Source of the DNA: Anoxybacter fermentans | Lineage (GTDB): Bacteria; Bacillota; Halanaerobiia; DY22613 | Length of the DNA: 64,000 bases | Direction of reading: 5' to 3' | Assembly: GCF_003991135.1 (NCBI RefSeq) | Contig: NZ_CP016379.1 | Coordinates: forward strand, 496,001-560,000 | Shown here: positions 1 to 7,673 of the stretch, one piece after another | Position numbering within the stretch: position 1 is the first letter of the stretch | Layout: each line of letters opens with the position of its first letter | The notes under the pieces: generated by a model | What the model saw: only the letters and a program-made list of their open reading frames with translations | Database searches by the model: none | Told to the model about the DNA's origin: nothing | Translations under genes and position numbers: made by a program

Positions 1-191
1 AGAAGATTGGTGGAGGTTTTACAACTGTACTGGTTCGCGGTGATGTAGCGGCTGTTAAAGCTTCTGTTGATGCTGGTGCTGAAGCTGCTAATCGGGTAGG
101 CGAACTGGTTTCAGCCCATGTGATCCCACGTCCCCATAGTGATTTAGAAAAAATCTTTCCCATTAAGGTAGAGAAAACTAAAACCAAGTAA
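1..191 (+). CDS. BMC-H microcompartment shell protein (3' part only)
   Basis: This is the C-terminal 63 codons of a hexamer-forming bacterial microcompartment shell protein. The start lies before the window and the first complete codon is at position 3. The visible part matches the shell protein at 4660-4929 nearly residue for residue, including the VRGDV segment, the alanine-rich helix with GAEAA, and the HVIPRPH strand. It differs in carrying a short lysine-rich tail after the conserved fold. BMC-H hexamers tile the flat shell facets and their central pores pass small substrates. It is the first visible gene of a run that continues to 7447, so the operon promoter lies outside the window. 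Confidence 0.93.
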   Translation, partial: KIGGGFTTVLVRGDVAAVKASVDAGAEAANRVGELVSAHVIPRPHSDLEKIFPIKVEKTKTK

Positions 192-210
192 TTTTTAGGA
201 GGAACTGTTA

Positions 211-954
211 TTGGAAATGGAAGAACGGCAATTGATTGAACTGGTTGTACGGGAAGTTCTAAAACAGATTAAGTTGGCGGGGGTAGAGATAAATACCAGA
301 AAACTTGAGCCACTTCCATTGGTAGTTTTAAGTGGTAGTTGTAGTGGACTTTCTTATGTACAAGATATACTTGATTTTCTGCAAAGTTTGAATCAGGAAT
401 TTCGTATTTTTTTGGGTGAAACAGATTTACAGGAATCAGAACTTCCGGCTGCTTTACGTTATCGGGTGGTAAAAGGGGAAGGGGAAGCAGAATTGGATCA
501 GATTTTAAGTGAGAGTTCAATAATCTGCTTACCCTGGATCCCCCTTGCTGTGCTTTCACGCATGGTTCATTTAGAACCTGAATGTAGTGTCAGTCTCCTT
601 TTGACTAAAGCACTTATTAAAGGAGTTTCTGTCCGTGCGCGAAAGATTTTTGTTCAACCCGTATTGGATTTTTATCAATCTCAAGATCTTTCTCCTATTA
701 TTCGGAGAATACAGAGTCTTATCAGAGAAGGTAAGATAATGGGAATGGAGTGGATGACTGATAGGGGTTTGAAACATCTTTTTGCTTCAATACCATTTAA
801 ACCCAATGGGCCAGTGAAAAAAGGAGTTTTAACAGCTGTAGATGTTAGGAAGATGAAGGATCAAAGGGAAATTGTGGTGCCAGAAGGTACAATTATCACT
901 CCACTGGCTCGTGATGAAATGAAGCGCTACGGATTGCAACTGCGTATGGTCTGA
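211..954 (+). CDS. BMC-associated protein related to the N-terminal domain of the DeoC fusion (Eut hypothetical type)
   Basis: The product is 247 aa with no assigned enzymatic function. It starts at TTG 211, seven bases after AGGAGG (198-203); the in-frame ATG at 217 is worse spaced. Residues 1-20 (ERQLIELVVREVLKQIKL) form an amphipathic helix of the kind used to target cargo to microcompartment shells. The body resembles the N-terminal 200 residues of the DeoC fusion at 6014-7447, and I place both near the 'ethanolamine utilization protein' family TIGR02536 from memory. The C-terminus (VVPEGTIITPLARDEMKRYG) is a short conserved tail also seen on other microcompartment accessory proteins. It could be a scaffold or a cofactor-handling protein. 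Confidence 0.6.
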   Translation: MEMEERQLIELVVREVLKQIKLAGVEINTRKLEPLPLVVLSGSCSGLSYVQDILDFLQSLNQEFRIFLGETDLQESELPAALRYRVVKGEGEAELDQILSESSIICLPWIPLAVLSRMVHLEPECSVSLLLTKALIKGVSVRARKIFVQPVLDFYQSQDLSPIIRRIQSLIREGKIMGMEWMTDRGLKHLFASIPFKPNGPVKKGVLTAVDVRKMKDQREIVVPEGTIITPLARDEMKRYGLQLRMV

Positions 955-972
955 TGTGAAAGAGGTGAGAAA

Positions 973-1266
973 ATGGTTCTAGGGAGAGTAATTGGTACAG
1001 TGGTCGCAACATGCAAAGATAAACGACTTGTTGGAAAAAAACTGCTAATAGTCCAACCCCTGAAAATTAAAGATTTGACTCCAAAAGGAGATCCAGTAGT
1101 TGCTGTGGATACAGTAGGTGCAGGTGAGTCAGAAGTGGTTTTGATGGTGGCCGGTAGTTCAGCCCGTCAGACAGATAAAACTGATAAAACCCCTGTCGAT
1201 GCGGCGATTATGGCAATCGTTGATTCAATTGAATTGGAGGGTAAATTAATCTTTTCCAAAAGTTAG
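973..1266 (+). CDS. EutN/CcmL-type BMC vertex protein (first of three)
   Basis: This 97 aa protein belongs to the EutN/CcmL family (BMC-P), which forms pentamers capping the vertices of the icosahedral shell. It has the family pattern: an N-terminal beta strand (GRVIGTVVAT), KLLIVQP, the VAVDTVGAGESE turn, GSSARQT, and PVDAAIMAIVDSI near the end. The ATG follows GAGGTGA at the right distance. Two further paralogues lie at 5420-5701 and 5703-5996. Three vertex paralogues in one operon suggest either mixed vertices or alternating expression. Confidence 0.93.
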   Translation: MVLGRVIGTVVATCKDKRLVGKKLLIVQPLKIKDLTPKGDPVVAVDTVGAGESEVVLMVAGSSARQTDKTDKTPVDAAIMAIVDSIELEGKLIFSKS

Positions 1267-1278
1267 GGGGTGTAAGTT

Positions 1279-2724
1279 TTGGCGGTTGATGATTTGAGAA
1301 TTGATCAAATTGTAAAACAGGTATTGGAAAGATTAGAGAAGGAAGGAATTACCGCCGGGAGTTTGGGTCAGATCTCTATGCAGTCAAAAGTGGTAACAGG
1401 CCGTAATGGGATCCATAAAACAGTAGATGAAGCTGTAGCAGCAGCCCGGAAGGCTCAGGTAAGGTTAATGGAAATGAGTTTGGAAGATAGGAAAAAGATA
1501 ATTCAGGCTATGCGTGAAGCAGCCATCTCCCATGCCCAGGAGTTAGGTAGAATGGCTGTTGAGGAAACTGGTCTTGGACGTGTTCCTCACAAGATCGCGA
1601 AAATAGTTCTTGCAGCAGAAAAAACTCCAGGAGTTGAGGATATAGAGCCCAGAGCTTTCAGTGGTGACCACGGTTTAACTCTGGTAGAAAAAGCCCCTTA
1701 TGGAGTGGTGGGTTCAATTACACCTTCAACAAATCCCCCTTCCACCATTGTTAATAATGGAATCAGTATGGTGGCAGCGGGTAATGCTGTGGTGTTCAAT
1801 CCTCATCCCGGTGCAAAAAGGGTATCCAATCGGGCTGTTGAGATTTTAAATCAGGCTATTGTAAGTGTTGGCGGACCTGAAAATCTTTTGAATTCAATAG
1901 AATCACCTACATTAGAGACCAGTGAACAGTTAATGAGTCATAAAGGTGTTGATCTTTTAGTAGTTACTGGTGGCGGAGTGGTGGTTCGTAAAGCCATGAG
2001 ATCAGGTAAAACTACAATAGCAGCTGGACCAGGTAATCCACCCGTGGTGGTAGACGAGACTGCCGATCTGGATCGGGCTGCTCGCTGTATAGTAGATGGT
2101 GCCAGCTTTGATAATAATGTTCTCTGTGTGGCTGAAAAAGAGATTATTGCCGTTGCCAGTATTGCAGATGAACTGAAACGTAGGATGAAGTCATACGGTG
2201 CATATGAGATTAGTGGAACAGATGTGGAACGGTTGATGAAAGTGGTCTTTAAAGATTTCAGCGATCCCAAACATCCAACTTTGAATAAAGAGATGGTAGG
2301 TAAAGATGCTAAATATATTTTGGCACAGATAGGTATCCATGTTTCAGATGAAATAAGGTTGATCTTCTGTGAAACAGATGCCGATCATCCATTTGTCTGG
2401 ACAGAAATGTTAATGCCTGTGATTCCCCTTGTCTGTGTTTCCGATGTTGATGAGGCCATTAAATTGGCGGTAGAAGTAGAACAGCAAAACTATCATACAG
2501 CTATTATGCATTCACGGAATATTGAGAGTTTAAGTAAAATGGCTCGGCTCTGTAATTGTAATATATTTGTTAAAAATGGTCCTTCTTATGCAGGCCTTGG
2601 CTATGAAGGGGAAGGTTATACTACTTTGACTATTGCCGGAACTACGGGAGATGGGTTAACATCTGCCCGGACATTTACCCGTGAACGTCGGTGTGTCCTG
2701 ATAGATCATTTCCGGATTATTTAA
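1279..2724 (+). CDS. CoA-acylating aldehyde dehydrogenase of the microcompartment (PduP/EutE type)
   Basis: This 481 aa enzyme oxidises an aldehyde to acyl-CoA with NAD+ and CoA inside the microcompartment lumen. The first 20 residues (DLRIDQIVKQVLERLEKEG) form an amphipathic helix followed by a flexible linker, the usual encapsulation signal of PduP and EutE. The catalytic cysteine lies in FDNNVLCVAEKE at about residue 283. The nucleotide-binding segment around TPSTNPPSTIVNNG and the acylating-family KNGPSYAGLG segment are also present. The start is TTG, preceded by AGGGGGTG. The next gene is a PduS-like flavoprotein, which could reoxidise the NADH produced here. The likely substrate is the aldehyde released by the DeoC aldolase, perhaps acetaldehyde. 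Confidence 0.92.
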   Translation: MAVDDLRIDQIVKQVLERLEKEGITAGSLGQISMQSKVVTGRNGIHKTVDEAVAAARKAQVRLMEMSLEDRKKIIQAMREAAISHAQELGRMAVEETGLGRVPHKIAKIVLAAEKTPGVEDIEPRAFSGDHGLTLVEKAPYGVVGSITPSTNPPSTIVNNGISMVAAGNAVVFNPHPGAKRVSNRAVEILNQAIVSVGGPENLLNSIESPTLETSEQLMSHKGVDLLVVTGGGVVVRKAMRSGKTTIAAGPGNPPVVVDETADLDRAARCIVDGASFDNNVLCVAEKEIIAVASIADELKRRMKSYGAYEISGTDVERLMKVVFKDFSDPKHPTLNKEMVGKDAKYILAQIGIHVSDEIRLIFCETDADHPFVWTEMLMPVIPLVCVSDVDEAIKLAVEVEQQNYHTAIMHSRNIESLSKMARLCNCNIFVKNGPSYAGLGYEGEGYTTLTIAGTTGDGLTSARTFTRERRCVLIDHFRII

Positions 2725-2731
2725 GGAGTAG

Positions 2732-4054
2732 GTGAGGAAATTGGCTTTTGACCTTTTGAAAGTCATAGAAGAAGCAGGTGTGGTAGGAGCCGGAGGTGCA
2801 GGGTTTCCTACTCATGTCAAGCTTAAAAGTCAAAATATTGAATATGTCATCGCCAATGGTGTAGAATGTGAGCCACTTTTGAATGTGGATCGACTGTTGA
2901 TGACCCATCATGCAGGTGAAATTGTCCGGGGGTTGTTAGCAGTAAAAGAAGCTTTACAGGCTAAAGAAGGTATCATTGCTGTGAAAAAGAAAAACAAAGC
3001 AGCCATTCAGGCTCTGAAAGCTGTTCTAAAACCCGGGATCAGACTCTGCTTACTGGATGATATTTATCCTATGGGAGATGAACAAGTTCTTATTTACGAA
3101 GTAACAGGCCGGGTAGTCCCACCGGGAGGGCTCCCATTAGAAGTAGGAGTGGTTGTCAATAATGTTACTACTCTTTATCAGGTAAGTGAAGCTATCAAGG
3201 GCCGTCCCTTTACCCATCGTCTGGTTACCATTAATGGATACGTTAAGCAACCTTTGACTTTACGGTTACCGGTAGGGATTAGTATTGCTGAGGCTATTCA
3301 AATGGCGGGAGGTCCTGTTGTTGATAATTATCGAGTCCTTTTGGGCGGGCCAATGATGGGACAGCTGGTGGATGATCTAACTCAACCTATCACTAAAACC
3401 ACAAGTGGAGTTATTGTTTTATCCTCTGATCATCCATTGGTAAAAGAAAAAGAGATGCCCATTGAACAGATGATCCGCATCGCAAAAGCGGTCTGCTGCC
3501 GATGTGAATCCTGTTCCCAAGTCTGTCCGAGAGGTCTTTTGGGTCATGGTTTAAAGCCCCATCTGATAATGCGGGCAGTAAGTCACAATCTGGCAGATCC
3601 TAAATTAATACAGGCATATCTCTGTTCAGAATGTGGATTGTGTATTTATGCCTGTAATATGGGACTTTCACCGCGGAGGATCAATCAGGCGGTGAAAAAT
3701 GAACTTAAAAAAGCAGGTATTAAAAATCAGCCAGACAGAAATAATGTACAACCATCTCCTATGCGCCAGTTTCGTAAAATCCCGGGCCAACGCCTTAAAG
3801 GGCGCTTTCGGTTGCTGGAGTTTTCCCAGACAACTCCCATTGGAGAGCGGGTGAAGACCCCTAGATTGGTTAAAATTCCCCTACGTCAGCATCTGGGAGT
3901 ACCTGCTGAAGTAGTGGTTAAAGTGGGGGATCTGGTTGAGATGGGTCAACTAATCGGGAAGATTCCCGAAGGTAAATTGGGTGCAACTGTTCATGCATCC
4001 ATTGCTGGAAAAGTAGTACAGATTGATAACTATATTCATATTGAAGGTTCATAA
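2732..4054 (+). CDS. PduS-like Fe-S flavoprotein (RnfC-type NADH oxidoreductase)
   Basis: The 440 aa product matches PduS, an RnfC-related NADH-oxidising flavoprotein that moves electrons through two [4Fe-4S] clusters. The N-terminal half has the RnfC signature VGAGGAGFPTHVK and NGVECEP. Two ferredoxin motifs follow, CRCESCSQVCPRG near residue 255 and CSECGLCIYACNMG near residue 298. The C-terminus is a lipoyl/barrel-sandwich-like domain. In Pdu compartments PduS pairs with the Fe-S shell protein PduT, and a PduT-like gene follows directly here, so electrons probably cross the shell. GTG 2732 sits only three bases from AAGGAG; TTG 2741, five bases after AGGTGA, is a credible alternative start. 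Confidence 0.88.
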   Translation: MRKLAFDLLKVIEEAGVVGAGGAGFPTHVKLKSQNIEYVIANGVECEPLLNVDRLLMTHHAGEIVRGLLAVKEALQAKEGIIAVKKKNKAAIQALKAVLKPGIRLCLLDDIYPMGDEQVLIYEVTGRVVPPGGLPLEVGVVVNNVTTLYQVSEAIKGRPFTHRLVTINGYVKQPLTLRLPVGISIAEAIQMAGGPVVDNYRVLLGGPMMGQLVDDLTQPITKTTSGVIVLSSDHPLVKEKEMPIEQMIRIAKAVCCRCESCSQVCPRGLLGHGLKPHLIMRAVSHNLADPKLIQAYLCSECGLCIYACNMGLSPRRINQAVKNELKKAGIKNQPDRNNVQPSPMRQFRKIPGQRLKGRFRLLEFSQTTPIGERVKTPRLVKIPLRQHLGVPAEVVVKVGDLVEMGQLIGKIPEGKLGATVHASIAGKVVQIDNYIHIEGS

Positions 4055-4062
4055 ATGAGGTG

Positions 4063-4617
4063 ATGGCACTGAAAAAGGCAATTGGATTAGTAGAACTGAA
4101 TAGTATTGCCAGAGGTTTTCTCACCTGTGATACCATGGTCAAGACAGCTCAGGTGGAGCTAATTGAGACTTTGACCATTTGTCCGGGTAAATATATGATT
4201 CTGGTTGGTGGTGAAGTAGGTGCAGTCAAAAGCTCTGTGGAAGCAGGGGTACTACGAGGTGGTGAAGCAGTGGTAGATCATTTGCTCATCCCCAATGTTC
4301 ACCCTGACATTTTTCCTGCTATCAATGCTTCAACCCAGGTTGATGAGATTGATGCCCTGGGAATCTTTGAGACTTTTACTGTCGCTTCCGGAATTATTGC
4401 TGCCGATGCTGCTGTTAAAACAGCGGCAGTCAGGCTGATAGAACTTAGACTGGCGAAAGGAATTGGAGGTAAGTCATTTTTTACTCTGACAGGACAGGTG
4501 AGTGCTGTTCAGGCAGCTATTCAGGCTGGAAAAGAGTTGATTGAAAAGGAAGGCGTCTTTGTAGGTAGTCAGATTATTCCACGTCCTGATCCAGCATTGA
4601 TTAAAATGATCTGGTAA
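4063..4617 (+). CDS. PduT-like trimeric shell protein with tandem BMC domains and an Fe-S cysteine
   Basis: Two BMC domains occupy residues 1-90 and 98-184, so the protein forms a pseudohexameric trimer in the shell. The ICPGKY motif places a cysteine at about residue 40. In PduT the equivalent cysteine from each of three subunits binds one [4Fe-4S] cluster in the central pore. The neighbouring PduS-like gene is the expected electron donor or acceptor. I chose ATG 4063, which gives the usual MALKKAIGLVE start; GTG 4060 directly before it is in frame. Its position between pduS-like and BMC-H genes supports a redox-active facet tile. Confidence 0.9.
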   Translation: MALKKAIGLVELNSIARGFLTCDTMVKTAQVELIETLTICPGKYMILVGGEVGAVKSSVEAGVLRGGEAVVDHLLIPNVHPDIFPAINASTQVDEIDALGIFETFTVASGIIAADAAVKTAAVRLIELRLAKGIGGKSFFTLTGQVSAVQAAIQAGKELIEKEGVFVGSQIIPRPDPALIKMIW

Positions 4618-4659
4618 TAATAAATAAAAATTTATAAATTTTAAAGGAGGTTTTTTAAA

Positions 4660-4929
4660 ATGGCATTACAGGCTTTAGGTTTAATCGAAACTAGAGGTCT
4701 GGTAGGTGCAATTGAGGCTGCAGATGCAATGGTTAAGGCTGCAAATGTAAACCTTGTTAAGTATGAAAAGGTTGGCGGTGGTCTAGTAACTGTTATGGTT
4801 CGTGGTGATGTGGGTGCAGTTAAGGCTGCTACTGAAGCAGGCGCAGAAGCTGCGCAAAGAATCGGTGAACTGATTTCTGTACATGTTATTCCACGTCCCC
4901 ATGATGATATAGAAAAGATTGTGGGTTAA
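4660..4929 (+). CDS. BMC-H hexameric shell protein (PduA/EutM type)
   Basis: This 89 aa canonical single-domain shell protein begins [13 protein letters not shown]. It carries the alanine-rich helix ([14 protein letters not shown]), [11 protein letters not shown] and the [13 protein letters not shown] end. It is almost certainly the main facet tile. AAAGGAGG precedes the ATG with good spacing, and a 42-base gap separates it from the PduT-like gene, the longest gap inside the operon. It is a close paralogue of the partial gene at the window start but lacks that gene's lysine-rich tail. Confidence 0.97.
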   Translation: MALQALGLIETRGLVGAIEAADAMVKAANVNLVKYEKVGGGLVTVMVRGDVGAVKAATEAGAEAAQRIGELISVHVIPRPHDDIEKIVG

Positions 4930-4944
4930 TGTGAGGTGTTGGCT

Positions 4945-5400
4945 TTGAAACCAACAATTGTTATTGCCAGTGATCATGGTGGATATGCTTTAAAAGAGAC
5001 TCTGAAAGCATATCTTAAAGATGAACTGGGTTATGAGGTACGGGATTTTGGCTGTCATAGTGAAGAATCTGTAGATTATCCCGATTTTGCTTACCTGGTA
5101 GCCAGAGCTGTTGCAGACGGACAGTTTACCTATGGAATTATTGTGGATGGCGTAGGAATAGGTTCCTGTATGGTTGCCAATAAGGTTAAAGGTATAAGGG
5201 CGGCCATGTGTTACGACCATTTTACAGCTGTTAATAGTAAATCTCATAATGATGCAAATGTGTTAACATTAGGGGGAAGAGTAATCGGTGAGGCTCTGGC
5301 AAAAGAAATAGTTAAGACCTGGCTTGAGACTCCTTTCAGCGGAGGAAGGCACAGTCGGCGGGTTAATAAAATTATGCAGATTGAATTGGACGAGGCTTAA
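4945..5400 (+). CDS. RpiB/LacAB-type sugar-phosphate isomerase with aspartate at the catalytic cysteine position
   Basis: This is an RpiB-family aldose-ketose isomerase, which would interconvert pentose 5-phosphates and supply the aldolase. ASDHGGY near the start, VDYPDFA, SKSHNDANVLTLGGR and the GGRHSRRV tail are all family motifs. E. coli RpiB has its catalytic cysteine in ICGTGIG; here the aligned stretch reads IVDGVGIGSC, with Asp at residue 68 and a Cys seven residues later. The actinobacterial alternative glutamate is also absent. Either Asp acts as base or the substrate differs. TTG 4945 lies six bases after GAGGTG; GTG 4936 is the longest in-frame alternative. Confidence 0.88.
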   Translation: MKPTIVIASDHGGYALKETLKAYLKDELGYEVRDFGCHSEESVDYPDFAYLVARAVADGQFTYGIIVDGVGIGSCMVANKVKGIRAAMCYDHFTAVNSKSHNDANVLTLGGRVIGEALAKEIVKTWLETPFSGGRHSRRVNKIMQIELDEA

Positions 5401-5419
5401 AGGAGGTCTTCATACCAAA

Positions 5420-5701
5420 ATGTATACAGGACGTATTATTGGACGGGTAGTAGCAACCCAGAAGTATCCAACTTTAGAAGGAAAAAAGTTGCTTATAGTA
5501 CAACCTACCGATGCCAGCGGGAAAGATTTAGGAGATCCCCTCGTAGCTGTGGATACTGTTGGTACCGGAGCGGGGGAGTGGGTATATCTTGTAGATAGTA
5601 AAGACGCTGGCTTTGCCTTTGATGAAGAATTTGTTCCAATAGATGCGGCAATTGTGGGAATAATAGATTATATAGACCTTACCGAACCTGAGGTGAAATA
5701 A
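5420..5701 (+). CDS. EutN/CcmL-type BMC vertex protein (second of three)
   Basis: This is a 93 aa BMC-P pentamer protein with MYTGRIIGRVVATQKYP at the N-terminus, KKLLIVQPTD, and VAVDTVGTGAGEWV. It has a longer acidic insert (DAGFAFDEEFV) before PIDAAIVGIIDYID, where the other two copies have the SARQ loop. The insert should lie on the exposed rim of the pentamer and may set it apart. An open frame extends upstream into the rpiB-like gene, but family length favours ATG 5420, downstream of AAAGGAGG. Confidence 0.92.
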   Translation: MYTGRIIGRVVATQKYPTLEGKKLLIVQPTDASGKDLGDPLVAVDTVGTGAGEWVYLVDSKDAGFAFDEEFVPIDAAIVGIIDYIDLTEPEVK

Positions 5702-5702
5702 G

Positions 5703-5996
5703 ATGCGAATTGGGGTAGTTAAAGGAACAATAACTTCTACTCATAAGCAAAAAGTCTATGAAGGTCGAAAAATAATGATAGTCCAACCTGTAAACCTTGA
5801 TGGTGAACCTTCTGGGAAAGAAGTTATTGCTGTAGATACTGTTGGTGCTGGTGTTGGTGAGATGGTTTTGGTTTTAAGAGAGGGGGGCTCTGCCCGTCAG
5901 GCAATGGGTGTGGAGACCTTAGAGCCGGTGAATACTGTAATCATTGGTATTATAGATTCTATTCAGGTGGGTAAAAATCAGGTTTTTCGAAAATGA
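5703..5996 (+). CDS. EutN/CcmL-type BMC vertex protein (third of three)
   Basis: This 97 aa BMC-P protein begins MRIGVVKGTITSTHKQ and carries KIMIVQPVN, VIAVDTVGAGVGEMV, GGSARQAMG and NTVIIGIIDSIQVG. It is closer to the first copy (973-1266) than to the second, sharing the GSSARQ/GGSARQ loop. Only one base separates its ATG from the preceding stop, so translation is probably coupled. Confidence 0.93.
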   Translation: MRIGVVKGTITSTHKQKVYEGRKIMIVQPVNLDGEPSGKEVIAVDTVGAGVGEMVLVLREGGSARQAMGVETLEPVNTVIIGIIDSIQVGKNQVFRK

Positions 5997-6013
5997 AGTA
6001 GGAGGTGATATGG

Positions 6014-7447
6014 TTGAATCTGGAAACTTTGATTCAAGAAACAGCAAGAAAAGTACTGGCAGATATGCAAAAAGATTCAACTATTAAAGTGAACCAGACG
6101 CAATATGAGTATAACAGTAAGATAAATTGTGCAAATGCTAATATTCTCGTCATATTGGATGGAACGGGTGAAGCTTTAGAAAGTGCTCTTTCTCAGATAA
6201 AAACACTGGCAGCTTCAGGTATCAAAGGCCAGGTTGTTTTAAGTCGAAGTGTTGATCCATCACAGATTAAGATAGATGGTTTTGAAGTAATTCTTCCCAG
6301 AGCCATTGTTGAACTGACCCGGGATTGTGTAATTTATGTACCTTATCTTTCTATAGGTCTGGCAGCTAAAGTAGCTAATCTATTGGAAGATGAATCTGCT
6401 GCCCGTGTACTTGTGCGGGGTATAATAGGCCAACACAAAATTTTTATTGGAGTTAATGAACTTGATCTTTTGATCAATGGCAAGAAACGTTTAACTTTTG
6501 GGTTAAGTCAGAAATTAAAAGAGTACCAGCGACTTATAAAAACTTATGGTCTGGTAATGGTCAATGATGTAAATCAGATATTAAAGGCCTGTAACTTAGA
6601 GTCTGTTTCCACTCAGAAAGTGATAAATTCTGGATCATCATCTAATGCATGTACTGTTGGTACTTCCGGGTGTGAAGGATGCGGGAAGTGTGTGGAATTG
6701 AACCAGACGGGTGTTAAAAATCTAATAGATAGTGGAGCTGATCGGGTCAGTACTAGCCTGGGTGTTGAAAAGGTCAGCGAGGATGTAGCGAAAATGATTG
6801 ATCATACTTTATTAAAACCGAATGCTACTGAGGATGATATTCGCAAGCTCTGTGAAGAAGCAAAGAAATATGGCTTTGCTTCAGTTTGCGTAAATCCAGC
6901 TTATGTGGCTTTAGCATCAAAACTTCTTAGGGGAACCGGAGTTAAAGTCTGTACAGTAGTTGGATTCCCGTTGGGAGCTACCACAACTACCACTAAGGTT
7001 ATTGAAACCCGTGATGCTATTGCCAATGGAGCAACTGAGATAGATATGGTTATTAATGTGGGTGCTCTTAAATCTGGAAATAATGCTCTAGTGAAAAGGG
7101 ATATTGAAGAAGTAGTTGAAGCTGCCCGGGGACGGGCTATTGTAAAGGTAATTTTAGAGACTTCACTATTAACTGATGAAGAAAAAGTCCGGGCATGTCT
7201 CTTAAGTAAATATGCAGGTGCTCATTTTGTAAAGACAGCTACCGGCTTTGGTCCCGGTGGTGCAACAGTAGAGGATGTTGCATTAATGCGGAAGACTGTC
7301 GGAAATGAAATGGGGGTTAAAGCCTCAGGTGGAATAAGAGACCTAAAGACAGCTAGAGCCATGATTGATGCTGGAGCAACCCGGATAGGCGCTAGCGCAA
7401 GTGTTGCTATTGTTACAGGATCTAATATAACTAAAAGTGATTACTAA
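6014..7447 (+). CDS. deoC: Deoxyribose-phosphate aldolase fused to a BMC-associated N-terminal domain
   Basis: The 477 aa product has three parts. Residues 1-200 resemble the product at 211-954 and begin with an amphipathic helix ([17 protein letters not shown]) typical of encapsulation signals. Residues 213-226 carry a cysteine cluster ([14 protein letters not shown]). From about residue 258 to the end is a complete DeoC class I aldolase, with [21 protein letters not shown], the Schiff-base lysine in FVKTATGFG (about residue 407) and VKASGGIR. DeoC cleaves 2-deoxyribose 5-phosphate to glyceraldehyde 3-phosphate and acetaldehyde, and the latter fits the neighbouring aldehyde dehydrogenase. 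TTG 6014, five bases after GGAGGTGA, is a better start than GTG 6005. Confidence 0.9.
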   Translation: MNLETLIQETARKVLADMQKDSTIKVNQTQYEYNSKINCANANILVILDGTGEALESALSQIKTLAASGIKGQVVLSRSVDPSQIKIDGFEVILPRAIVELTRDCVIYVPYLSIGLAAKVANLLEDESAARVLVRGIIGQHKIFIGVNELDLLINGKKRLTFGLSQKLKEYQRLIKTYGLVMVNDVNQILKACNLESVSTQKVINSGSSSNACTVGTSGCEGCGKCVELNQTGVKNLIDSGADRVSTSLGVEKVSEDVAKMIDHTLLKPNATEDDIRKLCEEAKKYGFASVCVNPAYVALASKLLRGTGVKVCTVVGFPLGATTTTTKVIETRDAIANGATEIDMVINVGALKSGNNALVKRDIEEVVEAARGRAIVKVILETSLLTDEEKVRACLLSKYAGAHFVKTATGFGPGGATVEDVALMRKTVGNEMGVKASGGIRDLKTARAMIDAGATRIGASASVAIVTGSNITKSDY

Positions 7448-7475
7448 AGAAATTAATAGTTAATTCGGTTTAAAC

Positions 7476-7508
7476 AAAAGACTCCCTGATAAAAAGGGAG
7501 TCTTTTTC
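7476..7508 (+). terminator. Rho-independent terminator of the microcompartment operon
   Basis: The stem AAAGACTCCCT / AGGGAGTCTTT is closed by a short A-rich loop and followed by a T run. It begins about 30 bases after the deoC fusion stop codon and marks the end of the microcompartment operon. Confidence 0.88.
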
Positions 7509-7673
7509 GTTAATAGTAAAAAAAAAATAATAAAAATGAATTTATTTGCAATATAAGAACAAAATCAACAAAAAAATAAAAATTATACAGGAAATTATCT
7601 AATTATATTGAATAGTTATATTAAATTAATAAATATTTATCAGCTATTGCTATTCAAAAAGGGAGTGTTAGTA

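Noticed and set aside
269-559. Minus-strand open frames inside the microcompartment genes and similar antisense frames throughout.
   Set aside because: They lie opposite well-supported genes, lack ribosome sites and show low-complexity or codon-shadow translations.
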